From assembly GCA_947074135.1 (NCBI GenBank), contig CAMTOL010000017.1, forward strand, positions 1 through 18,161: a stretch of 18,161 nucleotides of DNA. The letters are read 5' to 3'. The translations under genes and the position numbers were made by a program. Of this stretch, positions 1-6,772 are shown one piece after another. Within the stretch, counting starts at the first letter, position 1; every line of letters starts with the position of its first letter. The notes under the pieces are model-generated. The model was given only the letters and a program-made list of their open reading frames with translations, had not been told where the DNA came from and ran no database searches. The DNA comes from an uncultured Rikenellaceae bacterium (GTDB taxonomy: Bacteria; Bacteroidota; Bacteroidia; Bacteroidales; Rikenellaceae).

Positions 1-22
1 CAAAAAACAATAAACACGTCAT

Positions 23-39
23 CGACTACTCAGTAGTCG
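23..39. repeat. Near-perfect 17-nt palindrome
   Basis: CGACTACT and AGTAGTCG are perfect inverted copies separated by a single C. A one-base loop is too tight for an RNA hairpin unless the inner pairs open. It could be a dimeric protein-binding site or part of the structured element to its right. Confidence 0.55.
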
Positions 40-55
40 TCAAATGTTTGTGGGA

Positions 56-73
56 GACTTTTTGAAAAAAGTC
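56..73. repeat. Short stem-loop, GACTTTT/AAAAGTC
   Basis: A 7-bp perfect stem (56-62 with 67-73) encloses the tetraloop TGAA, and flanking GGG (52-54) and CCC (73-75) could extend it with a bulge. No T-run follows on either strand, so it is not a canonical terminator. It probably belongs to the same structured stretch as its neighbours. Confidence 0.4.
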
Positions 74-96
74 CCGACGACAGGCGGTATTCTAAC

Positions 97-148
97 GGCG
101 GGTCGGCAACGCCGAATCAGAAATTCCATCGAAATTTCCCGACCCGCC
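97..148. repeat. Palindromic element 1 (GGCGGGTCGG ... CCGACCCGCC)
   Basis: The outer arms at 97-106 and 139-148 are perfect 10-bp inverted copies. Inside lies a second 6-bp stem, GAAATT (120-125) with AATTTC (133-138). A small alternative hairpin, TCGGC-AAC-GCCGA (103-115), overlaps the left arm. The nested plan and the words GGGTCG and AGAAATTCC are shared with the element at 234-290, so the two look like diverged members of one repeat family. Confidence 0.65.
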
Positions 149-233
149 CAAACAGTTCATTTACACCAGAGTAAATTCATTCTCTAAGTCTTACAAACTC
201 ACCAAAGTTTGCACTTGGGGCAGCTTTTGTGTT

Positions 234-290
234 GGGGTGGGTCGAGAAATTCCTGCGGAATTTCTGCTTTTGGGTTTTTCGACCCACCCC
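234..290. repeat. Palindromic element 2 (GGGGTGGGTCGA ... TCGACCCACCCC)
   Basis: The outer arms are a perfect 12-bp inverted repeat (234-245 and 279-290). Inside is a perfect 9-bp stem with a 3-nt loop, AGAAATTCC (245-253), TGC, GGAATTTCT (257-265). On the right, a 13-nt asymmetric spacer separates the inner from the outer stem. In element 1 the comparable spacer is on the left. It could be a REP-like or MITE-like repeat or a structured RNA. There is no adjacent T-run typical of a terminator. Confidence 0.7.
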
Positions 291-349
291 GTATTATATG
301 TTATTACTCTAACACCGCCTGACACCGTAACTTTTTCAAAAAAAACACC

Positions 350-423
350 CAAAAACTTTTACCTATTAATCTCTCTAAATCATCAAAGACAGCAAAAACT
401 TTTAATGTTTAACCCCTCTAAAT
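350..423. repeat. Two tandem 31-nt imperfect repeats
   Basis: Copies at 350-380 and 393-423 both begin with CAAAAACTTTT, end with CTAAAT, and match at about 25 of 31 positions by eye. They are offset by 43 nt, just downstream of the rarA stop codon. The function is unknown. Confidence 0.5.
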
Positions 424-430
424 ATCTTGC

Positions 431-1627
431 TTACTCCTTTACAAACTTAACCTGCTCCAAACCATCTGGCATATACTGCTGCTCAACCTGCGAATTAGGG
501 TAATTATGCGGATAAAGATACCCATCGCCATAACCCTCACGCTTCATCAACTCAGTCGGTGCATTGCGCAAATGCAAAGGCACTGGTCTATAACCATCCT
601 TCTCAACAAACGACATCGCCTCATTTATAGCCGTATAAGCCCTATTGCTCTTCGCACTTCGAGCCAAATATATCGTACACTCAGCAAGCGGTATTCTCCC
701 CTCAGGCATTCCCAAATTATGAACCGCCTCAAAAGTAGCATTGGCAAGCAACAAAGCATTCGGATTAGCCAAACCTATATCCTCAGCAGCCAAAATCAAC
801 AACCGGCGAGCAATATAACGTGGCTCCTCACCACCTGCCAACATTCGAGCCAAATAGTATATCGCCGCATCAGGATCAGACCCCCTGACCGACTTAATAA
901 AAGCCGAAATAGTATCGTAATGCTGCTCACCATCTTTATCATACTGCGCAATATTGCGTTGCAAAGCCTCTCCTACTGCCGCATCATCAATCACTATCTC
1001 CGCCGCCGTTGTCGAACTCAACGTATCAATAATGTTAAGCAATTTTCGAGCATCACCATTCGAAAAAGCCAACAAAGCATCAGTCTGCTTGACTATCACT
1101 TTTCTCTCTTTCAAGAATTTATCCTCACCGATAGCCCTATCAAGCAGTTGCAATAAATCGTCCGAACTAAGCGAACTAAGCGTATAAACATTACATCTCG
1201 AAAGCAGAGGACGAATAACCTCAAACGATGGATTTTCAGTCGTTGCCCCAATCAACACCACAGTACCCTGTTCCACCGCCCCGAGCAACGAATCTTGCTG
1301 ACTCTTATTGAAACGATGAATCTCATCGATAAACAACACTGGCGCACGTCCACCGCTCAAAAACCTAGCATTCTTGGCTCGTTCCAACACCTCACGCACA
1401 TCCTTAACCCCACTATTGACTGCCGAAAGTGTAAAAAACTCGCAATCGACAGCATTCGCCACAATATTGGCAAGAGTAGTTTTACCCACCCCTGGAGGTC
1501 CCCACAGTATCATAGAGGGTAATAGACCGCTCTGTATAAAACGACCTAAAACCTCTACCACACCTCGTTGACCGACATAATTGTCGAGCGACGTAGGGCG
1601 CATTCTCTGTGCTAATGGACTACTCAC
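431..1627 (-). CDS. rarA: Replication-associated recombination protein A (RarA/MgsA, AAA+ ATPase)
   Basis: RarA is a cytoplasmic clamp-loader-like AAA+ ATPase of the RarA/MgsA/WRNIP1 family that acts at stalled replication forks. Walker A is GPPGVGKTT (residues 43-51), Walker [10 protein letters not shown] (98-106), sensor 1 GATTENP (127-133) and the sensor 2 region NGDARKLLN (190-198). The C-terminal MgsA-type tetramerisation region follows, with AEDIGLANP (281-289) and [10 protein letters not shown] (353-362). At 398 residues it is somewhat shorter than the E. coli protein (about 447). The start is GTG at 1627: an in-frame TAA lies just upstream, and starting at the ATG nine codons in would remove the family's N-terminal PLAxRMRP motif. 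It follows the hexosaminidase gene by 31 bp on the same strand, so the two may be co-transcribed without an obvious functional link. Confidence 0.95.
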   Translation of the reverse strand: MSSPLAQRMRPTSLDNYVGQRGVVEVLGRFIQSGLLPSMILWGPPGVGKTTLANIVANAVDCEFFTLSAVNSGVKDVREVLERAKNARFLSGGRAPVLFIDEIHRFNKSQQDSLLGAVEQGTVVLIGATTENPSFEVIRPLLSRCNVYTLSSLSSDDLLQLLDRAIGEDKFLKERKVIVKQTDALLAFSNGDARKLLNIIDTLSSTTAAEIVIDDAAVGEALQRNIAQYDKDGEQHYDTISAFIKSVRGSDPDAAIYYLARMLAGGEEPRYIARRLLILAAEDIGLANPNALLLANATFEAVHNLGMPEGRIPLAECTIYLARSAKSNRAYTAINEAMSFVEKDGYRPVPLHLRNAPTELMKREGYGDGYLYPHNYPNSQVEQQYMPDGLEQVKFVKE

Positions 1628-1658
1628 TATTAATTAAACGATTAAATCTATAATAAAA

Positions 1659-3242
1659 TTACAACTCAGCAGGAGCTATTCCCATCTTTTTCCAATTCTC
1701 GACAATCGCGCCTAATCGAGAATTAAAATCTTCGAAATCTTTATTCTCCAACTCTGTCCAACCAACCTCAGCATAGGCCGCTATACGTGGGAAAATCTGA
1801 CGGTGCATATCGGAAACTTTTGGAATCCACTCGCTCCACATCTGACAACCAGATCCAATCACATTGCTATGAAACTCCTTCTCCAATCCTTCGGGAACTG
1901 GGTCAAAACTGTATGATTTTTCGAGCGAAATAGTTTTGTATGAATAGTCTAAATAGGTAAATAAATGATACGAATTGACCATCTTATAACCATCCTTAGC
2001 TGCCGAAGCCATCTCCTTCAAATCACCTTTCCAAAAGTGCACAATTACGTTCGATGCAATCTTTTGCGAAGGATCGCTAAACGAGATATTATCGTCGGCG
2101 TGAAGATTCTTACCCAAAATCTCATTCCAACCCATCATACTCTTACCCTTTTGAGCAATAAATTGCGACATCTTGTTTGTTGCCTCAATCTGAATATCCA
2201 TAAATGAGGTAAACCCTTTCTGCTCCTTGTAAGCCGCAATTTTAGGATTCTGTTCCCACTGGTCGAAACGCACCTCATCGCCTCCGACGTGAATAACCTC
2301 ACACTCAAAAAGCTCTAACATTTCAGAAACAATATCCTTAAGAAAATCCATAACCTTGGGCTCTGTCACATTAAAGACATCATAGAGTTTACCAAAAACT
2401 ACCGCAACTTCGGCACCCTTTCCCGACGAACCAACGAAAGGATAAGCAGCCACAGCAGCCGTTGCGTGACCCGGCATCTCGATTTCAGGCACAATCTGAA
2501 TTTGACGCTCTTTTGCGTAGCGAACAATTTGCTTGATTTGCTCTTGAGTATAGAATCCTTCGTGAGGCTCTCCTGCACGTTTCTCACTATTCCAGCCACC
2601 AACTTGAGTATCGGCACGTTTGCCACCAACTTGAGTCAAAAGTGGATATTTCTTGCTCTCAACTCTCCAACCTTGGTCGTCGGTCAAGTGCCAGTGGAAG
2701 GTATTGAGTTTTAGCTCCGCCATTGCGTCTAAGATACGATAAACCTCTTTCTCGCCTTTAAAATATCGTGCCTCATCGAGCATAAAAGCTCTCCACGAAA
2801 ACCTTGGACTATCCTCTACTCGCTGAGAAACTATCTTATTATCGCCTTTTTGAGCAGCTCTAATCAACTGAAGAAGTGACTGCACTCCGTAAAACAGACC
2901 TTTATCAGAGTCCGCCTTAATCACTATATTCTTACCAATCTCAAGTGTATAGGCTTCGCTTCTAGGGTTGTTTTGAGTAATCTCAAAAACAATAGTTGCA
3001 CTCTTTTTGCTTTTAGCTGTTTTGAGTTCAATTCCAAAACGAGATTTAAGCTCGTCGGCAAAGTAGCTAGACACTTCGCTATTTTGATTTGAGAAGTGAG
3101 TGAAATTTTTAGGTAGTTCAAAGAAACCCTTATTGTAATTTATTTGCTTGGGTTTTGGAACAATAACGCTAAGGTTTGCATTTGCCGTCCATATAGCAAA
3201 TAAAAGCAACACATGCAATGTAAATTTAAGTTTTAGTTTCAT
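1659..3242 (-). CDS. Secreted beta-N-acetylhexosaminidase, glycoside hydrolase family 20
   Basis: This enzyme removes terminal beta-linked GlcNAc or GalNAc residues from glycans. A hydrophobic signal peptide spans roughly residues 1-23. The small GH20b domain (about 24-145) precedes the (beta/alpha)8 catalytic domain (about 147-495). The catalytic Asp-Glu pair is in HVGGDEVRF (D322, E323). Other family motifs are TFHWHLTDDQGW (181-192), VPEIEMPGHA (251-260) and GCQMWSEW (465-472). At 527 residues it is complete and carries no extra C-terminal binding module. The product is probably periplasmic or surface-exposed and would act on mucin-type, N-glycan or chitobiose-type substrates; specificity cannot be read from the sequence. 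It diverges from the amidase gene across 94 bp. I found no convincing promoter for it. Confidence 0.95.
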   Translation of the reverse strand: MKLKLKFTLHVLLLFAIWTANANLSVIVPKPKQINYNKGFFELPKNFTHFSNQNSEVSSYFADELKSRFGIELKTAKSKKSATIVFEITQNNPRSEAYTLEIGKNIVIKADSDKGLFYGVQSLLQLIRAAQKGDNKIVSQRVEDSPRFSWRAFMLDEARYFKGEKEVYRILDAMAELKLNTFHWHLTDDQGWRVESKKYPLLTQVGGKRADTQVGGWNSEKRAGEPHEGFYTQEQIKQIVRYAKERQIQIVPEIEMPGHATAAVAAYPFVGSSGKGAEVAVVFGKLYDVFNVTEPKVMDFLKDIVSEMLELFECEVIHVGGDEVRFDQWEQNPKIAAYKEQKGFTSFMDIQIEATNKMSQFIAQKGKSMMGWNEILGKNLHADDNISFSDPSQKIASNVIVHFWKGDLKEMASAAKDGYKMVNSYHLFTYLDYSYKTISLEKSYSFDPVPEGLEKEFHSNVIGSGCQMWSEWIPKVSDMHRQIFPRIAAYAEVGWTELENKDFEDFNSRLGAIVENWKKMGIAPAEL

Positions 3243-3298
3243 TCGTTTATGTTATTATTAATTTTAATCAAAAACTGATTGTAGAATAGGACACATCA

Positions 3299-3329
3299 TT
3301 GCAAAATTAATTAAAAAAAGATACTTTTG
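3299..3329 (+). promoter_or_regulatory. Bacteroidetes-type promoter of the amidase gene
   Basis: TTG at 3299-3301 serves as the -33 element and TACTTTTG at 3322-3329 matches TAnnTTTG, with a 20-nt spacer. The -7 element ends only 7 nt before the ATG at 3337, so the predicted transcript has almost no 5' leader. Confidence 0.6.
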
Positions 3330-3336
3330 CAGTACT

Positions 3337-5670
3337 ATGAGAAAAAAAATCCATTTTGTGCTATTTTTAGCACTGCTCACCATATCAACTTCGATAGCGT
3401 TTGCTCAGACTCCTGCAATTCGCAGTGGTATGAACGATGGCGATGTAAAAAAAATAAAAACCAAGATTAACACAACTCTTGGCAAATATCCCTCAATGTT
3501 TGCTCAATGGAAGAGCGAAAGTGAACGAAAAGTGAAATTGACTGATTGTCGAATAATACCTTCACGTAAACGACTAGAGCTATACTTTAACGAGGGGCTG
3601 CTGCAAATTGGAATTCGCGAAGATTTAGTTCTACAGTGGGAACAGATGGTTCGAGATACACTCACTCACTACACCAAAGAGAACTTCGATTCAGTCCAAG
3701 TAGCTCTCTACTCGCAAGGGTTACCAATCGAAAGATATATACCTAATGCCTACCGTTCGAGGTTCAACAAAGACTCAAAGCGGCTCGCAAAACCATCTAC
3801 AACTACTCCACTTACTCGCCATAGCTACCGTCCTGTTTTTGGCAAGGGATTAGATATGCGTCACATTGCGCTTTGGCCTTCACACGGCTACTACTACGAA
3901 ACCAGAGATAGTGAGCCTTCGTGGAAATATCAACGACCTGCGCTCTTTGCTGCTATCGAAGATCTCAATATGTTTGACTATGCTTATAATTATCTAATTC
4001 CGATGCTCGAAAACGCTGGTGCAATCGTTATCTCGCCACGAGAACGTTCGGTGCAAAGAGCTGAAATAATTGCCGATAACGACCTTTCGCATAAAGGTTC
4101 TTCAGTAAAACAAATTAGTGGTAACTGGCGCAAAGAGCAAGGTGGTTTCTTGAGAATTGACAAAATTACAGACGAAAATCCGCAAACCAAAGGCACATAC
4201 CTAGTTGCAGATGGCGATGCAGAGATTGATTTTCGGCTCCAACTTCCAGACAAAGGAAAATATGGCGTTACGATTAGCTACAAAGCGCTTCCGACCAACA
4301 AAAGTAAGGTCACTTACACCATTTATCACAAAGGAGGCGTGAGTGAAGTTGAGGTCAATCAACGAATTATGGGCTCAACCTGGGTCTATCTAGGCGAATG
4401 GGAATTTGACAACGAGGCTAGAGTAACACTAAGTGGTAGTGGAACGGGAACTATAACTGCCGATGCTGTAAGATTTGGAGGGGGTATGGGCTCAGTTGAA
4501 CGAGGCGGCTCGGTAAGTGGGGTACCTCGTTGGGCTGAAGGAGCAAGATACTATATGCAGTATAGCGGAGTGCCAGAAAGCGTCTATAAAGTTGGCGAAA
4601 TTGAGGCTGCTAAAAATCCTAAACGAAATGCTCCCAAAGAACAAGACTATGTAGATGACTACAAAAGTCGTGGCGATTGGGTCAACTGGCTACGCACAAC
4701 ACAAAAAGCACCTGTCGATTTAGCTATTGGCATTCACTCAAATTCAGGTTCTAACGACACAATTTTTGGAACGCTCACAATTCACTATACCGAAAAGCAA
4801 AAGGGAACACTCGATAACGGTAATTCAAAATTTGCGTCACGAGATTTTGCAGATATGGTGCTAACACAAATTGTTGACGACATTCGTGCACTACACACTC
4901 CTGGGTGGACTCGCCGATCGCTCTACGACAAAACATATGCCGAAATTTCACGCCCAAATATTCCATCAATACTTGTTGAGATGTTTTCACATCAAGACTC
5001 AATAGATATGAGCTATGCCACAAATCCAACCTTTAAGTTCGATATGAGTAGAGCCATCTACAAAGGCATTCTAAAATTCCTGGCAACCTATCACTCGCGC
5101 AGTTATGAGGTTCAGCCACTGCCTGTCAATAATTTTAAAATGGAGCTTAAAAACAGTTCAACTCTAAGCCTAATGTGGAGAGCAACCAACGACCCACTCG
5201 AACCTACAGCAAAGCCTAGCTACTATAAAGTTTATACTCAAGTTGGAGAAGATAGTGATTTTGACAACGGTGTTGAGGTGCGTTTTAACCACATCGAATT
5301 GCCAATCATAAAAGATGGAGTGATGCGAAAATATAGAGTTACGGCACTCAATGAGGGAGGCGAGAGTTTTGTCAGCCCCACACTATCTTGCGGCTTTTCG
5401 ACCAACTTTTCAGATATTGACGACGTTGTTGTAATATTTAACAAGAACCAGTCGCCATTCACAACAGTGGACTACATTCACAACTACGGCTATGTAGGCG
5501 AGGTTTACGACCTAGACCCACTATCGGAGTTTATAGATAACGACAATCCAGGTTTTGGTGCATCACGACGAGATAAAGCTACAATTGGTCTTAGAGGTGC
5601 GGCATTAGATAATACAACCGCTAAAGGCGCTGAAATTCTAAAAAACGACGGCAGCTACATTAGCAATTGA
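3337..5670 (+). CDS. Secreted N-acetylmuramoyl-L-alanine amidase-like protein with golvesin insert and Fn3 domain; 3' end lost
   Basis: A signal peptide (about 1-23, AFA|Q) directs export. The amidase_3-type zinc fold appears split. SHGYYYE (182-188) supplies the first zinc His, H183. A golvesin/Xly-like beta domain (about 250-382; YLVADGDAEIDF, VYLGEWEF) is inserted. The fold then resumes with GIHSNSG (465-471, H467) and ILVEMFSHQD (545-554, E548 as the catalytic Glu). A fibronectin III-like domain covers about 594-685. A further domain begins (FIDNDNPGFGAS, 732-743) and stops abruptly at residue 777. From memory, relatives often annotated 'xanthan lyase' continue well past this point, so I infer truncation. 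The TGA stop coincides with the presumed end of an IS3-family remnant. The amidase core is intact, so the product may still be active, but any C-terminal anchoring or secretion signal would be gone. The zinc ligands are assigned by motif only. Confidence 0.85.
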   Translation: MRKKIHFVLFLALLTISTSIAFAQTPAIRSGMNDGDVKKIKTKINTTLGKYPSMFAQWKSESERKVKLTDCRIIPSRKRLELYFNEGLLQIGIREDLVLQWEQMVRDTLTHYTKENFDSVQVALYSQGLPIERYIPNAYRSRFNKDSKRLAKPSTTTPLTRHSYRPVFGKGLDMRHIALWPSHGYYYETRDSEPSWKYQRPALFAAIEDLNMFDYAYNYLIPMLENAGAIVISPRERSVQRAEIIADNDLSHKGSSVKQISGNWRKEQGGFLRIDKITDENPQTKGTYLVADGDAEIDFRLQLPDKGKYGVTISYKALPTNKSKVTYTIYHKGGVSEVEVNQRIMGSTWVYLGEWEFDNEARVTLSGSGTGTITADAVRFGGGMGSVERGGSVSGVPRWAEGARYYMQYSGVPESVYKVGEIEAAKNPKRNAPKEQDYVDDYKSRGDWVNWLRTTQKAPVDLAIGIHSNSGSNDTIFGTLTIHYTEKQKGTLDNGNSKFASRDFADMVLTQIVDDIRALHTPGWTRRSLYDKTYAEISRPNIPSILVEMFSHQDSIDMSYATNPTFKFDMSRAIYKGILKFLATYHSRSYEVQPLPVNNFKMELKNSSTLSLMWRATNDPLEPTAKPSYYKVYTQVGEDSDFDNGVEVRFNHIELPIIKDGVMRKYRVTALNEGGESFVSPTLSCGFSTNFSDIDDVVVIFNKNQSPFTTVDYIHNYGYVGEVYDLDPLSEFIDNDNPGFGASRRDKATIGLRGAALDNTTAKGAEILKNDGSYISN

Positions 5671-5798
5671 CAATCTGGACTTTCTAACGGTAACTGCAGG
5701 CTAAGTTAAGCAACTTTTTTGTAATTATCAATAGTTTTAATGTTATTCCAAAATTCATCGATTGTAAGGTTTCCCAAAGCCGAGTGTGTCCGTTTGTT
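5668..5798 (-). mobile_element. IS3-family insertion sequence remnant (transposase C-terminus plus one end)
   Basis: On the minus strand, codons from 5798 down to the TAA at 5706-5708 read NKRTHSALGNLTIDEFW, followed by a short lysine-rich tail. This is the hallmark NxxRxHSALG..TPxEF ending of IS3-family (IS150-like) DDE transposases. The frame is closed upstream by TAG and TGA, so only about 30 codons survive. Past the stop, the element probably ends at 5668. Read from the plus strand, the end begins TGACAATCTGG, and many IS3-family termini begin with TGA. That TGA is also the stop codon of the truncated amidase. The other IS end and any target duplication are missing. The family is well supported, the exact end is inferred. 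Confidence 0.7.
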
Positions 5799-6133
5799 CC
5801 CCAAAAATCACTACACGCAGTAAAGCCCATCGGTCTTTTTGATATAAACAATTCATTCACTACATCTGTATAATTTATACCATTGATAAGCGAAGCACTA
5901 TACCCCATCTTTTTAAAGGCACTAATAGTATTAGCATCCGTAGCAGAAGATGACTCTTCACCATATTTCATCATCTGAGCCATTGCAATTGCCACACAAC
6001 CTGCTGGTGAATTATTAGGACACAAATCATTATAGCCGTTTCTTTGTGTCCACGTTGTACCTATAATAGGACCGATTTCTCTATTATGAGAGTTTCTATA
6101 CCCAACAATAGTATAATCAATAAAGTTTGAACG
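5799..6133 (-). pseudogene. C10-family (streptopain-type) cysteine peptidase fragment
   Basis: The open minus-strand frame from 6133 has no start codon of its own: a TAA precedes it at 6134-6136. It reads GPIIGTTWTQRNGYNDLCP and then SPAGCVAIAMAQMMKY, the C10 block that carries the nucleophile Cys. It jumps directly to GEESSSATDANTISAFKKMGY and ELFISKRPMGF. In streptopain the equivalent blocks are separated by roughly 70 residues, so an internal deletion has joined them. The signal peptide, propeptide, catalytic His and the rest of the C-terminus are absent, and the 3' side runs into the IS3 transposase remnant. A TTG-started frame from 6025 is only part of this wreck. The intact ancestor would have been a secreted peptidase. 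Confidence 0.75.
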
Positions 6134-6286
6134 TTAATAATTAATTTAAATATCAGAAATTCCACCTTATCAACAAAAATACAAAAAAAATAAACCTAAC
6201 AAACAACAATTTGAATATCCTTACTCACTATGAAATAATTACAGAAAAAAGTTGGAGAATTAAAAATTAAATGTAACTTTGCAATA
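6134..6286. other. AT-rich spacer between the C10 fragment and the cyclophilin gene
   Basis: No gene is visible. The spacer contains the first copy of an 18-nt direct repeat (6232-6249) and the cyclophilin promoter. An antisense frame that crosses it (6196-6393) has no recognisable features. Confidence 0.5.
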
Positions 6287-6316
6287 ATGAAAAAAGCAGA
6301 AATAATTACAGAAAAA
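6232..6316 (+). repeat. 18-nt exact direct repeat spanning the cyclophilin promoter
   Basis: GAAATAATTACAGAAAAA occurs at 6232-6249 and again at 6299-6316, where it encodes residues 5-10 of the cyclophilin. The promoter lies between the copies. The upstream copy follows an ATG that reaches a stop after one codon (ATG AAA TAA), so it may be a leftover from a small duplication of the gene start. Confidence 0.6.
6252..6281 (+). promoter_or_regulatory. Bacteroidetes-type promoter of the cyclophilin gene
   Basis: TTG (6252-6254) and TAACTTTG (6274-6281) are spaced by 19 nt, a good match to the Bacteroidetes consensus. The -7 element ends 5 nt before the ATG at 6287, which predicts a leaderless or nearly leaderless mRNA. 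Confidence 0.65.
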
Positions 6317-6724
6317 GGCACTATGATTGCCGAATTATACGAAAACGAGACTCCGGGAACTGTCGCAAACTTCGAAAAACTAGCCTCTAGCAACTTCTAC
6401 GATGGTCTGACATTCCACCGAGTTATTCCAGATTTTGTTATCCAAGGCGGCTGTCCAGTTGGCAACGGTGTGGGCGGACCAGGTTGGAAAATTAAATGCG
6501 AAACTAGCGCAGAACGTCAATATCACGACAGAGGAGTGCTTTCAATGGCTCACGCGGGTAAAGACACAGGCGGTTCGCAATTCTTTATCTGCCACTCACG
6601 CAACAACACATCGCATTTGGACGGAGTTCACACCTGTTTTGGTAAAGTGATTGAAGGAGTTGATGTGATTGACGACATTAGAGCAGGAGATAAAATCGAA
6701 AAAATTACAATTATCAACGAATAA
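6287..6724 (+). CDS. Peptidyl-prolyl cis-trans isomerase, cyclophilin type
   Basis: This is a single-domain cyclophilin that isomerises Xaa-Pro bonds during protein folding. Family motifs are [13 protein letters not shown] (43-55, with catalytic R45), GSQFFI (96-101) and LDGVHTCFG (111-119). At 145 residues it matches the small bacterial cytoplasmic type. There is no signal peptide, so it should act in the cytoplasm. The first ATG is used and sits immediately downstream of a promoter-like site. The DUF3127 gene follows 48 bp later on the same strand with no terminator between, so the two may share a transcript. Confidence 0.95.
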   Translation: MKKAEIITEKGTMIAELYENETPGTVANFEKLASSNFYDGLTFHRVIPDFVIQGGCPVGNGVGGPGWKIKCETSAERQYHDRGVLSMAHAGKDTGGSQFFICHSRNNTSHLDGVHTCFGKVIEGVDVIDDIRAGDKIEKITIINE

Positions 6725-6772
6725 AACAAAAACCAACTTATACATTTTTTTACTAAAACTCACATTTTTATT

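Larger units (their letters stand above)
1..430. other. Palindrome-rich non-coding left edge
   Basis: No reading frame here has recognisable homology. A GTG-started frame from 237 runs into the 3' end of rarA on the other strand and looks spurious. The stretch instead holds four stem-loops (23-39, 56-73, 97-148, 234-290) and a tandem 31-nt repeat (350-380 and 393-423), each listed separately. It lies downstream of rarA, so it is not obviously a promoter region. Two of the stem-loops share core sequence, which suggests a repeated element. A repeat could also explain why the sequence ends here, but that is inference. Confidence 0.6.

Noticed and set aside
56..73. Rho-independent terminator for rarA
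   Set aside because: The stem is AT-rich, lacks a following T-run on either strand and is more than 350 nt past the rarA stop.
350..423. CRISPR array
   Set aside because: Only two imperfect repeats with a 12-nt gap, and no cas genes in the window.
237..503. Open frame on the plus strand starting with GTG
   Set aside because: It starts inside palindromic element 2, has no recognisable domain and overlaps the 3' end of rarA on the other strand.
506..1156. 216-codon plus-strand frame opposite rarA
   Set aside because: Shadow of rarA. The composition is odd (Ile, Ser, Arg, Gln rich), with no motifs, while rarA carries full AAA+ motifs.
3243..3298. Promoter for the hexosaminidase gene
   Set aside because: A TTTTTG-like -33 word exists on the minus strand, but at 19-nt spacing the -7 position reads TAAACGAA, which does not fit TAnnTTTG.
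5668..5709. Recoding of TGA as a sense codon in this organism
   Set aside because: Intact genes use TGG for Trp and contain no in-frame TGA. Reading through 5668 meets a TAA after 12 more codons with no family-like sequence.
5684..6025. Apparent 113-aa gene with a TTG start
   Set aside because: The C10 homology continues upstream of the TTG without a start codon and the 3' part reads through an IS remnant in the wrong frame, so this is a pseudogene junction rather than a gene.
6196..6393. Minus-strand 65-codon frame across the cyclophilin promoter
   Set aside because: No recognisable features. It covers the start of the cyclophilin gene and a clear promoter on the other strand.
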